DNA from: an uncultured Bacteroidales bacterium
GTDB taxonomy: Bacteria > Bacteroidota > Bacteroidia > Bacteroidales > WCHB1-69
DNA: 18,805 nt
Assembly (NCBI GenBank): GCA_937949745.1
Contig: CALECM010000007.1
Location: 1-18,805 of the forward strand
Reading direction: 5' to 3'
Numbering within the stretch: the first letter of the stretch is position 1; every line of letters begins with the position of its first letter. Position numbers and translations under genes: made by a program. The notes beneath the pieces are model-generated. The model searched no databases and was not told the origin of the DNA. It was given only the letters and a program-made list of their open reading frames with translations. This document shows positions 7,504 through 15,092 of the stretch, piece by piece.

Positions 7504-9150
7504 ATGTTTTGTTATCAATGTCAGGAAACAGCTCAAAATAAAGGCTGTACCATCAGGGGAGTCTGTGGTAAAAATGAAGAAGTCGCCGATTTACAGGATC
7601 TGCTGATCTATCTTATGAAAGGAATATCCAAGCTTACCGTGCGTTTGCGTGGGCATGGTGAAGAAATGCCCGATGTTAATAAATTTATAGTGGACGGTCT
7701 GTTCATGACCATAACCAATGCCAATTTCGATGTCAGTCGTTTCGAGAAAAAGATCCGGGAAGCGTTTGAGATAAGGGATAAAGTTTATGACCGTTTACGG
7801 GAAAAAGGAATTCAGGACATTCAGGATGATTGCGACTGCCTGACCTGGAGAGCTTCCACTCTCCGGGAGATTGAAGAAAAATCCAGGCAGGTCGGAGTGC
7901 TCAATACTGAAGATGAAGATATACGTTCTTTAAGGGAATTGTTGACGTATGGTATCAAAGGTATTTCCGCCTATGCCGAACATGCCGCCAATCTCGGTTA
8001 TGAAGATAATGACATTTACGCTTTTATGCAGGAGGGACTGGCAGCCACTACTGACGATCATCTTTCCGCGGAAGAATTAACGGCATTGGTGCTGAAATGC
8101 GGCAGTATGGGAGTAAAAGTAATGGCCTTACTGGATAAGGCGAATACTTCATCATACGGAAATCCCGAAATCACAAAAGTGAATATCGGCGTAAGGGATA
8201 ATCCGGGTATTTTAATTTCCGGTCATGATCTCAGGGATATGCAGGATTTACTGGAACAAACGCAAGGTACAGGCGTGGATGTTTACACCCATAGTGAAAT
8301 GTTGCCGGCGCATTATTACCCGGCTTTTAAAAAGTATGCTCATTTTGCCGGTAATTACGGGAATGCATGGTGGAAACAAACACAGGAATTCGAAACATTC
8401 AACGGACCTGTCCTTTTCACTACCAATTGCCTTGTTCCGCCAAAACCATCGGCAACCTATGCAAACCGGGTTTATACCACCGGCTCTGCGGGATTTACAG
8501 GATTTCCGCATATTGGAAACCGGATAGGGGATAATCCCAAAGATTTTTCCGGTATTATTGAACATGCCAAAAAATGCCAGCCGCCGACAGAGATCGAATC
8601 CGGGGAAATAGTAGGCGGTTTTGCCCATGAACAGGTTTTCGCGCTGGCGGATAAAGTTGTGGATGCCGTAAAGTCCGGAGCTATTAAAAAATTCTTTGTG
8701 ATGGCCGGTTGTGACGGACGCATGAAAAATAGGGAATACTTTACCGAATTTGCTGAAAAACTGCCTCAGGATACGGTGATCTTAACGGCAGGTTGCGCCA
8801 AATACCGTTACAATAAATTGCCGCTGGGTGATATCGGCGGAATTCCGAGAGTATTGGATGCCGGACAATGTAACGACAGTTATTCTTTGGTGGCCATTGC
8901 TTTAAAGCTTAAGGAAATATTCGGTCTGGACGATATCAATGAATTACCGATCGCTTATAATATCGCCTGGTATGAGCAAAAAGCGGTGATCGTATTGCTG
9001 GCACTTTTGTCCTTAGGGGTAAAAAATATCCATTTAGGACCCACGCTTCCCGCTTTCCTGTCGCCGAACGTGACGCAGGTATTGATCGATAATTTCGGCA
9101 TAGCCGGTATTGGCACTGTCGAAGACGATATTCAATTGTTTATGGCTTAA
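7504..9150 (+). CDS. hcp: Hybrid cluster protein (hydroxylamine/NO reductase)
   Basis: A cytoplasmic Fe-S enzyme of 548 residues that reduces hydroxylamine in vitro and is linked to NO detoxification. The N-terminal cysteines Cys3, Cys6, Cys15 and Cys21 have the spacing CX2CX8CX5C of class I proteins, which bind a 4Fe-4S cluster. All seven protein ligands of the hybrid 4Fe-2S-2O cluster are present: His241, Glu265, Cys309, Cys403, Cys431, Cys456 and Glu491. Each is three residues lower than in the Desulfovibrio vulgaris protein (244, 268, 312, 406, 434, 459, 494), so the alignment is ungapped across the core. The length is normal and the enzyme looks intact. It is the second gene of the operon that starts at the HcpR-type operator. 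No hcr reductase follows, so the upstream ferredoxin-like protein is the likely donor. Confidence 0.97.
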   Translation: MFCYQCQETAQNKGCTIRGVCGKNEEVADLQDLLIYLMKGISKLTVRLRGHGEEMPDVNKFIVDGLFMTITNANFDVSRFEKKIREAFEIRDKVYDRLREKGIQDIQDDCDCLTWRASTLREIEEKSRQVGVLNTEDEDIRSLRELLTYGIKGISAYAEHAANLGYEDNDIYAFMQEGLAATTDDHLSAEELTALVLKCGSMGVKVMALLDKANTSSYGNPEITKVNIGVRDNPGILISGHDLRDMQDLLEQTQGTGVDVYTHSEMLPAHYYPAFKKYAHFAGNYGNAWWKQTQEFETFNGPVLFTTNCLVPPKPSATYANRVYTTGSAGFTGFPHIGNRIGDNPKDFSGIIEHAKKCQPPTEIESGEIVGGFAHEQVFALADKVVDAVKSGAIKKFFVMAGCDGRMKNREYFTEFAEKLPQDTVILTAGCAKYRYNKLPLGDIGGIPRVLDAGQCNDSYSLVAIALKLKEIFGLDDINELPIAYNIAWYEQKAVIVLLALLSLGVKNIHLGPTLPAFLSPNVTQVLIDNFGIAGIGTVEDDIQLFMA

Positions 9151-9161
9151 TAATATTTTTC

Positions 9162-9312
9162 TGTCATTCTGAGCGAAGCGGAGAATCTAGTTATGGAATA
9201 CAGATCCTCACTACGTTCAGGATGACATCATTATTCTGGAATTGTCATTCTGAGCAAGGCAAAGAATCTAACTTATCCGAAATAGAGATCCTTCACTTTG
9301 TTCGGGATGACA
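9162..9312. repeat. Two copies of a Bacteroidota inverted-repeat element
   Basis: Copy A spans 9162-9227 and copy B 9243-9312, a period of about 81 bp. Each starts with a tgtcattctgagc(g/a)a arm running to gaatct. Each ends with an imperfectly complementary arm of the form agatcc..cact.cgttc.ggatgaca, so each could fold into a long imperfect hairpin of roughly 26 bp per arm. They lie between the convergent hcp and ohyA genes. The left arm resembles the core of the tandem block at 5466-5860. Elements like this are scattered through many Bacteroidota genomes. Confidence 0.8.
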
Positions 9313-9336
9313 TACATATTCTGGGATTGTATAATA

Positions 9337-9372
9337 AAAACGGCCCCTGAGTTTATCGAAGGGGGCCGTTTT
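9337..9372. terminator. Bidirectional terminator between hcp and ohyA
   Basis: A strong stem pairs AAAACGGCCCC (9337-9347) with GGGGCCGTTTT (9362-9372), with T-runs on both strands. It sits between two convergent genes and can end both transcripts. The loop region reads tgagtttatcgaag, which is the same core as the hairpin at 14597-14629 read on the other strand. A second, weaker hairpin (TCCTGA/TCAGGA, 9378-9393) lies next to it on the ohyA side. Confidence 0.8.
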
Positions 9373-9414
9373 ATTAATCCTGAAAGATCAGGAAGTTATA
9401 TGTAATGTTATTAC

Positions 9415-11184
9415 TTAAATCAATCCCGATTCTTTTAGCATATCATAAATCATGGTGCCTTTGGTCTTTTCGATGCCTTTCTTTTCGAGATATTTTATAA
9501 CGAAAGGCAATTTCATGTCATAGATTTTCCGTCCGTCCATCAATCTTGCGGAAGAACTCAACAATACACGGATATCGAAACAGGAAGCGAAAACCTCCGG
9601 AACGCCACGGTCTATGTTAAGCAGGGTATAAACCGCTTCCATAGCCGTACGTACGGAATATTCAGTGGTAAAGACCGTATCTCTTTCCGTTTCCGCGAAA
9701 TTGCCGATGAATGCCAGGTTCGCAGATCCTTCGGGAACCACGAGCGGTCTGTCGCCCAATGCGCGGGGCATGAAGTAAGACATGACATACGGCATCATAC
9801 AGGGAATGGTATTGGCCGAATTAGCCGCCATATCATGTATTTCGTTTTCCGGAACACCGATATGGTATAACCATTCCTGGGCGATCTCAATCCCTGTACA
9901 CTCTTTCATTGTCTTCTTTATGTAATCACCTGGTTTGTCAGAAAATAATCCGTAAATCCATACCACTAACTGATCCTTCGGCTGTTTTTTGAAATGTGGC
10001 TGGCGGTTGAGTGTCCAGCTTAATAACCAACTGGAATCCTTTACACTTACAATCCCGCCGGTTACTACTTTTCCTGCAAACGGATCACGTTGACATATCT
10101 TTTCAATATAAGGGGGAATCCTGTCGTCCAGTGTGGTCAGCGTTGCCGATACGAAATTGGTTTCCGGGATACTGCCGCAAAATTTTTCCGGTTTCCCGAA
10201 AGCGGGATCCTGGGCGGCAAGATTTCGCCAAAGTCCCCAGCTTCCGCCAAGGGAAGCGTTCAGTTCGGCCGCCGTATTCTGATCTCCGTAAGTAGAACTT
10301 TCGGTAATACTTCCGTTTGTAACGAAAACAAGGTCATTTTCACTCAACTCGATCTGTTTTTCCTCTCCCTTTTCCTGATAGACTATTTTTTTCGCGATCT
10401 TTTTGTTGTCTTTTTTATCAACCACAATGTTTGTCACCTGAGTTTTGTACATAAATTTAACCCCTTGTGATTCCAGGTAATTGACCAATGGCATCACCAG
10501 AGATTCATATTGATTATATTTAGTAAATTTTAAAGCCGAAAGATCGGGAAGCCCTCCGATATGATGAATAAAACGGGCGATATATCTCCTCATCTCCATT
10601 GCGCTGTGCCATTCTTCAAAAGCAAACATCGTGCGCCAATAGAGCCAGAAATTCGATTCGAAGAAATCTTCTGAAAATACATCCGAGATCCTTTTATCGT
10701 TTAATTCTTTTTCAGAAGTTAAAAATAACTTCACTATCTCTTCCGAAGCTTTATCCGTCAGGGTAAATTTTCCATCGGTATGGGCGTCGTTTCCCCGGTT
10801 TATGGTAGCCCTCATTTTAGAATAGTTGGGGTCTTCCTTATTAAGCCAGTAAAACTCATCCAATACTGAGGCATTTTTAATTTCCAGTGAAGGGACGGAA
10901 CGGAAAAGATCCCATAAACATTCGAAATGATTTTCCATTTCACGTCCCCCCCGTATAATGAATCCCCGGGAAGGCTGTAAAATCCCGTCGAGGCTGCCGC
11001 CGGGCAATTCCAATTCTTCAAAAATGTGGATTTTATCACCTTTCATTTGTCCGTCGCGGATTAAAAAAACCGCTGCGGCCAATGATGCTAATCCTGATCC
11101 GACCATATACGCTGATTTCTGGTCTACGTTTTCCGGTTTCTTAGGCCGAGCGAATGCTTCATAATTTCCATTACTGTGATACAT
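9415..11184 (-). CDS. ohyA: Oleate hydratase (FAD-dependent)
   Basis: Adds water to the 9-10 double bond of oleate and related cis-unsaturated fatty acids to give 10-hydroxy products (EC 4.2.1.53), which detoxifies free fatty acids. It is usually a peripheral membrane flavoprotein. At 589 residues it has the family length. The FAD-binding motif VGSGLASLAAA is at 28-38 and the GGSLDG/GGREMEN stretch at 62-85. Glu82 and Tyr201 fall at the same numbers as the catalytic pair in the Staphylococcus aureus enzyme. The C-terminal SANLAFIGNFAETERDTVFTTEYS segment is also typical. The gene is monocistronic, ending at the bidirectional terminator. Its upstream region carries nested inverted repeats (11205-11281). 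The older name is myosin-cross-reactive antigen. Confidence 0.96.
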   Translation of the reverse strand: MYHSNGNYEAFARPKKPENVDQKSAYMVGSGLASLAAAVFLIRDGQMKGDKIHIFEELELPGGSLDGILQPSRGFIIRGGREMENHFECLWDLFRSVPSLEIKNASVLDEFYWLNKEDPNYSKMRATINRGNDAHTDGKFTLTDKASEEIVKLFLTSEKELNDKRISDVFSEDFFESNFWLYWRTMFAFEEWHSAMEMRRYIARFIHHIGGLPDLSALKFTKYNQYESLVMPLVNYLESQGVKFMYKTQVTNIVVDKKDNKKIAKKIVYQEKGEEKQIELSENDLVFVTNGSITESSTYGDQNTAAELNASLGGSWGLWRNLAAQDPAFGKPEKFCGSIPETNFVSATLTTLDDRIPPYIEKICQRDPFAGKVVTGGIVSVKDSSWLLSWTLNRQPHFKKQPKDQLVVWIYGLFSDKPGDYIKKTMKECTGIEIAQEWLYHIGVPENEIHDMAANSANTIPCMMPYVMSYFMPRALGDRPLVVPEGSANLAFIGNFAETERDTVFTTEYSVRTAMEAVYTLLNIDRGVPEVFASCFDIRVLLSSSARLMDGRKIYDMKLPFVIKYLEKKGIEKTKGTMIYDMLKESGLI

Positions 11185-11204
11185 ACTTTTTTCTTTAAAT
11201 TCAT

Positions 11205-11281
11205 ACTTATAACATACCCGTACCTGAGCCGGAATAATATTTTAATTTTTGTTAAATTAAACAAAAACAAATGTTATAAGT
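11205..11281. promoter_or_regulatory. Nested inverted repeats upstream of ohyA
   Basis: An outer perfect 11-bp inverted repeat, ACTTATAACAT (11205-11215) and ATGTTATAAGT (11271-11281), encloses an inner near-palindrome at 11246-11267 with arms TTTTTGTT and AACAAAAA around AAATTA. All of this lies 20-97 bp before the ohyA start codon. No full TAnnTTTG box is visible on the minus strand, so the exact promoter is unclear. The arrangement suggests operator sites, but low-complexity AT-rich sequence raises the chance of coincidence. Confidence 0.4.
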
Positions 11282-11400
11282 TTAATCCGGAGCAGCTTTT
11301 TAGAAAAGAAATGAATAGGATCGTTATTATCCTAAGTAACAGATATTAGCATTTAAATAATAAATTATTGAGGGAATAACTTGTGAATGTATGAGGCTAT

Positions 11401-11853
11401 TTATTCTCTGGATTTGGAATCGATCCAGATCGTAACAGGACCGTCGTTGACCAGTTCCACCTGCATATCGGCGCCAAACCGGCCGGTCTTTAACGGGGTG
11501 GAGAGAAGATTGTTCAAAGTGGAACAAAATTTTTCATAAAGCGGAACGGCGATATCCGGTTTTGCCGCCTTAATATAAGAAGGCCTGTTTCCTTTTTTGG
11601 TAGAGGCATGTAAGGTGAATTGGGATACGGCAAGGATTTCAGCCCCTATATCCGTGACGGATAAGTTCATGATACCCGAATCATCATCAAATATGCGAAG
11701 ATTCACTATTTTATGGGAAAGCCAGTGGATATCTTCAATGTCATCCTCTTCTTCAATCCCTACAAAGACCAGCAAACCTTTCCCGATCTTTGATTCCGTT
11801 TTTCGTTCAATGGTTACAGAGGCTTTACTGACGCGTTGGATAAGAATTCTCAT
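11401..11853 (-). CDS. dtd: D-aminoacyl-tRNA deacylase
   Basis: Hydrolyses D-aminoacyl-tRNAs (for example D-Tyr-tRNA) and glycyl-tRNA-Ala, a proofreading step that keeps D-amino acids out of proteins. It is a cytoplasmic homodimer. The 150-residue length is standard for DTD. Two active-site motifs are present: SQFT at 77-80 in the AVSQFTLHA stretch, and the cross-subunit GPVT at 138-141. The N-terminus MRILIQRVSKASV is characteristic, which fixes the start. It lies 51 bp downstream of the DUF3788 gene on the same strand and is probably the last gene of that operon. The following 216 bp before ohyA are AT-rich with no clear intrinsic terminator. Confidence 0.96.
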   Translation of the reverse strand: MRILIQRVSKASVTIERKTESKIGKGLLVFVGIEEEDDIEDIHWLSHKIVNLRIFDDDSGIMNLSVTDIGAEILAVSQFTLHASTKKGNRPSYIKAAKPDIAVPLYEKFCSTLNNLLSTPLKTGRFGADMQVELVNDGPVTIWIDSKSRE

Positions 11854-11904
11854 GCATCTTGTTGTTTATACTGTTATAGATCAAATATACTGATAAAGAG
11901 CTAA

Positions 11905-12333
11905 TTATTTCTGTTTTATTTTATATGCGACTATTTTCCGGAAATCATCTAATTGCTCCGTCCGGCTGATATCAAGTATTAACGGGATCAATCTTCCGAT
12001 GGTTTTGGTATTATTAAATGCGTTCTTGATTTCCTGATCTATATCCAGTTCCGGTATGCCACCCTGCGTTTTTTCCGTGAAATAAAAAGATGTTTTAATA
12101 TACTGTTGCCAAACGGAAAGCCAGAATATGGTTCTCTTCCCGCCGACATTCTTACATAACCAGGCATTCCCATCCTTGTAAAATCTCCATTCCGGCAATA
12201 ATCCGAATTCATTTTCAACCATAGCCATTAATTCCCGATAAACCGGAAATACTTCTTTTCCCAGGGCATTTTCCAGTACTTTATCGTCGGGAAAGATTCC
12301 GGCATCTCTGAGCAATTGGGTTTCTGTAGTCAT
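11905..12333 (-). CDS. DUF3788 family protein
   Basis: A 142-residue soluble protein with no signal peptide or membrane segment. Its pattern (PEWRFYKDGNAWLCKN.GGKRTIFWLSVWQQYIKTSFYF) matches the small DUF3788 family, whose members have unknown function. The fold is likely a compact alpha/beta domain related to YdhG/DUF1801-type proteins, but that is inference. It sits 28 bp after the antiporter and 51 bp before dtd, all on one strand, so co-transcription is likely. The N-terminal segment before residue 20 is variable-looking; the ATG at 12333 is the first good start. Confidence 0.8.
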   Translation of the reverse strand: MTTETQLLRDAGIFPDDKVLENALGKEVFPVYRELMAMVENEFGLLPEWRFYKDGNAWLCKNVGGKRTIFWLSVWQQYIKTSFYFTEKTQGGIPELDIDQEIKNAFNNTKTIGRLIPLILDISRTEQLDDFRKIVAYKIKQK

Positions 12334-12361
12334 ATTTATTGGATTTGGATAATTGAATCAG

Positions 12362-14437
12362 TTAATCATCTCCCGTGACGGTATTGTTATCAGTATATAA
12401 TTTACTGACATCACTGGATAACCAGGATCCTGCGTGGGCTCCCTGGGTCTGGTCGTGGGACGGGTAAACTATCGCGAAACTGTTGTCGGGTAACCACTTG
12501 GAAGTTAAATGCGGTAAACGTCCCAGCCATGATGCGTAGGATATGGAATCTTCACGAGCCCCGATCAAGATGAAAAAAGTATCGGATTCGTTTTTATGTT
12601 CTAAAGGAAAAAATTCCGCAGGACTATTCAGGACGGTACAGTCATAAGGCGTTTTTACTTTATTGGTATTCAACGCCGTAATAAATGAGTCACGGTTTTT
12701 TTCGGAAGTATAGAAATTGATCCTGGCGCTGGTCTGGAATGACAAATGGCATACCATCCTGACCCAGTTCGGAAAACCGGGTTCGAATTGCGCCAGATTC
12801 GGCACCCATATCCTGATTCTTTCGAATGTATTGAGCGGATGTTTAAGGGAGACTACAAAAATAGTCTGTTTGAGATCCGCCAGTATTTGATCTAGAATAC
12901 TTCCGAAAAACCATTCATTCGCACGGACTTTTCCGTTCCATCCCATTACCAGATCGGTGATCTGTAGTTCCTTACAGGCCCTGATAATTGCCGATGCCAC
13001 GTTAAGGTCGACCCGGGCCACCGTTTCTATGGGATAGGGTCCCGCGGCAATCTCTTTGGCATAATCCAGCAAGGCAAATTTGCTTTCCACTTCACGTTCG
13101 TCACGGGCTACCGCCAAAGCATAGATAGGCTCTAAAGTATTGGCTTTCCGGAGGTATTTTGAGAACTCCAGCAGGCTTCCCACATTGGAAGGATTCACGA
13201 TAGGTACAAGTATTTTCTCATTCGACTGACTTGCTATACGGCTGAGCATATTGATGTTAACGGTAATATTTTTAGCAGCGTTTTCCGTAATGATTGAACT
13301 GACTAGGCAAGTAACCAATATAATAAGAATGGTCGCATTAAGTACGTTGATATCCACGATCCCGATCCTGTAACCGACCATGATCACGGCAATGGTTGCA
13401 GCGGCATGTGACGAGCTGAGTCCGAATATCAACTTACGCTGATTGGCATGATATCTGAAAATCTTCTGGGTGAAAAAAGCCGCTATCCATTTGCTGGATA
13501 AAGCCACCACCGTTAAAACCAAAGCGATGATCAGGGCTTCGCTACCCTGGAAAAATACGCTCAGGTCGATGAAAGTACCGACATAGACCAAGAAAAAAGG
13601 GATAAACAAGGCATTGCCCACAAACTCAAGTCTTCCTTTAAGTAAAGAGGATTCAGGTATTAATTTATTGAGACTTAACCCTGTAAGAAAAGCACCTATA
13701 ATAGGCTCTATTCCGATGATGATAGCCAATCCTCCCGCCAGGAAAACCATAAAAAGCACAAATACAAATTCCGACACGGAATCATTCTTGGCATGTCTGA
13801 AAAACCATTTTCCTATTAACGGATAAATTTTGACCACGATCAAGAGATAGAGGGATAAGAGCGCAACCAGCTTCAGCCAATGGCTCCAGGAAAGTTCCTG
13901 TGCACTGAGGGAAGTGATGACGATCAAAAGCAGCAGGACAATCGTATCCGTGATAATGGTCGCGCCTACGGTAATATTAACGGCTTCCATTTTGCTGATC
14001 CGGTAGCGGGTTACAATAGGATAGGAGACCAGCGTATGGGTGGAGAACATGCTGGCAATGAGAAGAGATCCTAAAGTATTAAAATGAAGGACATAACTGC
14101 AAATGAGGTATCCCAGTACAAATGGGATAAGGAAAGTCAGCATTCCGAATACCAGGCTGCGGTTCCTTACTTTTTGAAAATTGAGCATATCCAGTTCCAG
14201 TCCGGCTAAAAACATCAGGTACATGAGTCCGATATTCCCCAGGAGCTCAATACTGCCTTCCCGTTCGATTATATGCAGCCCGTTTGGACCGATAACCAGT
14301 CCGACGATAATAAGTCCTAAAATGCCGGGTAATTTGATACGGGTGAAGAGGATCGGGATGATGAGGATAATAAACAGGCCTATCCCGAATAGTAATATCG
14401 GGTCCGTAATGGGTAACTGAAAAGTAAATTCATGCAT
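12362..14437 (-). CDS. CPA2-type cation/proton antiporter with universal stress domains
   Basis: A 691-residue inner-membrane antiporter of the CPA2/Kef family that exchanges Na+ or K+ for protons. The N-terminal half (residues about 10-390) has about 12 membrane segments. It includes the family motifs LPGILGLIIVGLVIGPNGL at about 34-52 and a GLMYLMFLAGLELD stretch at about 69-82. The C-terminal part (about 405-680) is cytoplasmic. It resembles tandem universal-stress-protein domains (EKILVPIVNPSNVGSLLEFSKYL and ITDLVMGWNGK), not the RCK/TrkA-N domain of Kef. Regulation by nucleotide binding is therefore possible. The start codon ATGCATGAATTT agrees with the hydrophobic N-terminus; the second ATG, 4 nt downstream, is out of frame. 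It is probably the first gene of an operon with DUF3788 and dtd. Confidence 0.9.
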   Translation of the reverse strand: MHEFTFQLPITDPILLFGIGLFIILIIPILFTRIKLPGILGLIIVGLVIGPNGLHIIEREGSIELLGNIGLMYLMFLAGLELDMLNFQKVRNRSLVFGMLTFLIPFVLGYLICSYVLHFNTLGSLLIASMFSTHTLVSYPIVTRYRISKMEAVNITVGATIITDTIVLLLLIVITSLSAQELSWSHWLKLVALLSLYLLIVVKIYPLIGKWFFRHAKNDSVSEFVFVLFMVFLAGGLAIIIGIEPIIGAFLTGLSLNKLIPESSLLKGRLEFVGNALFIPFFLVYVGTFIDLSVFFQGSEALIIALVLTVVALSSKWIAAFFTQKIFRYHANQRKLIFGLSSSHAAATIAVIMVGYRIGIVDINVLNATILIILVTCLVSSIITENAAKNITVNINMLSRIASQSNEKILVPIVNPSNVGSLLEFSKYLRKANTLEPIYALAVARDEREVESKFALLDYAKEIAAGPYPIETVARVDLNVASAIIRACKELQITDLVMGWNGKVRANEWFFGSILDQILADLKQTIFVVSLKHPLNTFERIRIWVPNLAQFEPGFPNWVRMVCHLSFQTSARINFYTSEKNRDSFITALNTNKVKTPYDCTVLNSPAEFFPLEHKNESDTFFILIGAREDSISYASWLGRLPHLTSKWLPDNSFAIVYPSHDQTQGAHAGSWLSSDVSKLYTDNNTVTGDD

Positions 14438-14522
14438 GCAGTATCCTGTTTACATTTCAAAGAATCGCCCTAAGGCGGATTATAGTAACGCCATGGGAAA
14501 ATGACTGTTCACAATCCGGGAT

Positions 14523-14530
14523 CAAAATTA
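14523..14530 (-). promoter_or_regulatory. -7 promoter element of the antiporter operon
   Basis: On the minus strand this reads TAATTTTG, a full match to TAnnTTTG. It lies about 85 bp before the antiporter ATG. The corresponding -33 region is poor (TTTC). It lies only about 20 bp from the -33 element of the divergent promoter at 14551-14582, so the two promoters are back to back. Confidence 0.4.
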
Positions 14531-14550
14531 CGATTTTTTCCGGTTAAATA

Positions 14551-14582
14551 TTGAAAATGATCGTTAAAACCTAGTATCTTTG
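14551..14582 (+). promoter_or_regulatory. Promoter of the NifX-like gene
   Basis: A -33 TTG at 14551-14553 and a -7 TATCTTTG at 14575-14582 are separated by 21 bp, which is the Bacteroidota sigma-ABfr spacing. Transcription should start near 14587, leaving a 5' UTR of about 60 nt that contains the hairpin at 14597-14629. Confidence 0.65.
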
Positions 14583-14596
14583 CAGCAATAATTATC

Positions 14597-14629
14597 TATT
14601 GGTGGCTTCGACTAACTCAGCCACCAATA
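14597..14629 (+). promoter_or_regulatory. 5'-UTR hairpin before the NifX-like gene
   Basis: A perfect 11-bp stem, TATTGGTGGCT (14597-14607) with AGCCACCAATA (14619-14629), encloses an 11-nt loop. It lies between the predicted start of transcription and the ATG, ending 20 nt before it. No T-run follows, so it is not an intrinsic terminator. It may stabilise the mRNA or affect translation. The inner sequence CTTCGACTAACTCAG is nearly the loop of the terminator at 9337-9372. Confidence 0.6.
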
Positions 14630-14649
14630 TACTTCAAATAATATAATTT

Positions 14650-15021
14650 ATGAAAATAGCGATTCCGACAAGAGATAACATTGTGGACAGCCATTTCGGG
14701 CATTGTGAAAGTTATACCATTTACACCATCGATGATAACAGGGAAATTACCGGTAAGGAATCGTTGCCGTCGCCCCAGGGTTGCGGGTGTAAAAGCAATA
14801 TCGCCTCCGTACTGCAACAGATGGGCGTTACCGTTATGCTGGCGGGCAATATGGGAGACGGTGCCTTTAACGTACTCAATTACCATGGAATTAACGTATA
14901 CAGAGGATGTTCCGGCGATACGGATCAGTTGGTGAAGTTATTTCTGGAAGAACAGGTTTCGGATTCGGGAAGCAATTGCCACGCGCATGACCACGGGCAC
15001 CGGTGTAGCCACGGACATTGA
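14650..15021 (+). CDS. NifX/NifB-like metal-cofactor-binding protein with His-rich tail
   Basis: A 123-residue cytoplasmic protein of the dinitrogenase iron-molybdenum cofactor superfamily (ribonuclease H-like fold). The start MKIAIPT, the DSHFGHC motif at 13-19 and the AGNMGDGAFNVLNYHGI stretch are diagnostic. Members bind Fe-S or Fe-Mo-type clusters, but many occur without nitrogenase and their role is unknown. Cys19, Cys45 and Cys47 are candidate ligands. The tail from Cys110 to His123 carries six histidines and two cysteines (CHAHDHGHRCSHGH), which suggests storage or transfer of a metal such as Ni, Zn or Fe. No nif genes are nearby. It has its own promoter and UTR hairpin. Confidence 0.9.
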   Translation: MKIAIPTRDNIVDSHFGHCESYTIYTIDDNREITGKESLPSPQGCGCKSNIASVLQQMGVTVMLAGNMGDGAFNVLNYHGINVYRGCSGDTDQLVKLFLEEQVSDSGSNCHAHDHGHRCSHGH

Positions 15022-15092
15022 TTTGGATAATTTATCCAGGATGACTATATAAACGCTTCAATAGAATTTTTAATCTAACCCAACTTTTTTAT

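Noticed and set aside
8225..8723. Open frames in other registers across hcp
   Set aside because: hcp has all catalytic ligands in one continuous frame; the other frames are shadows with unnatural composition.
10011..10470. Plus-strand open frames opposite ohyA
   Set aside because: They are antisense to a well-supported enzyme gene and have no domain-like sequence or start signals.
14597..14629. Intrinsic terminator or riboswitch before the NifX-like gene
   Set aside because: No T-run follows the stem, and the leader is too short and simple for a known riboswitch class, so it is listed only as a leader hairpin.
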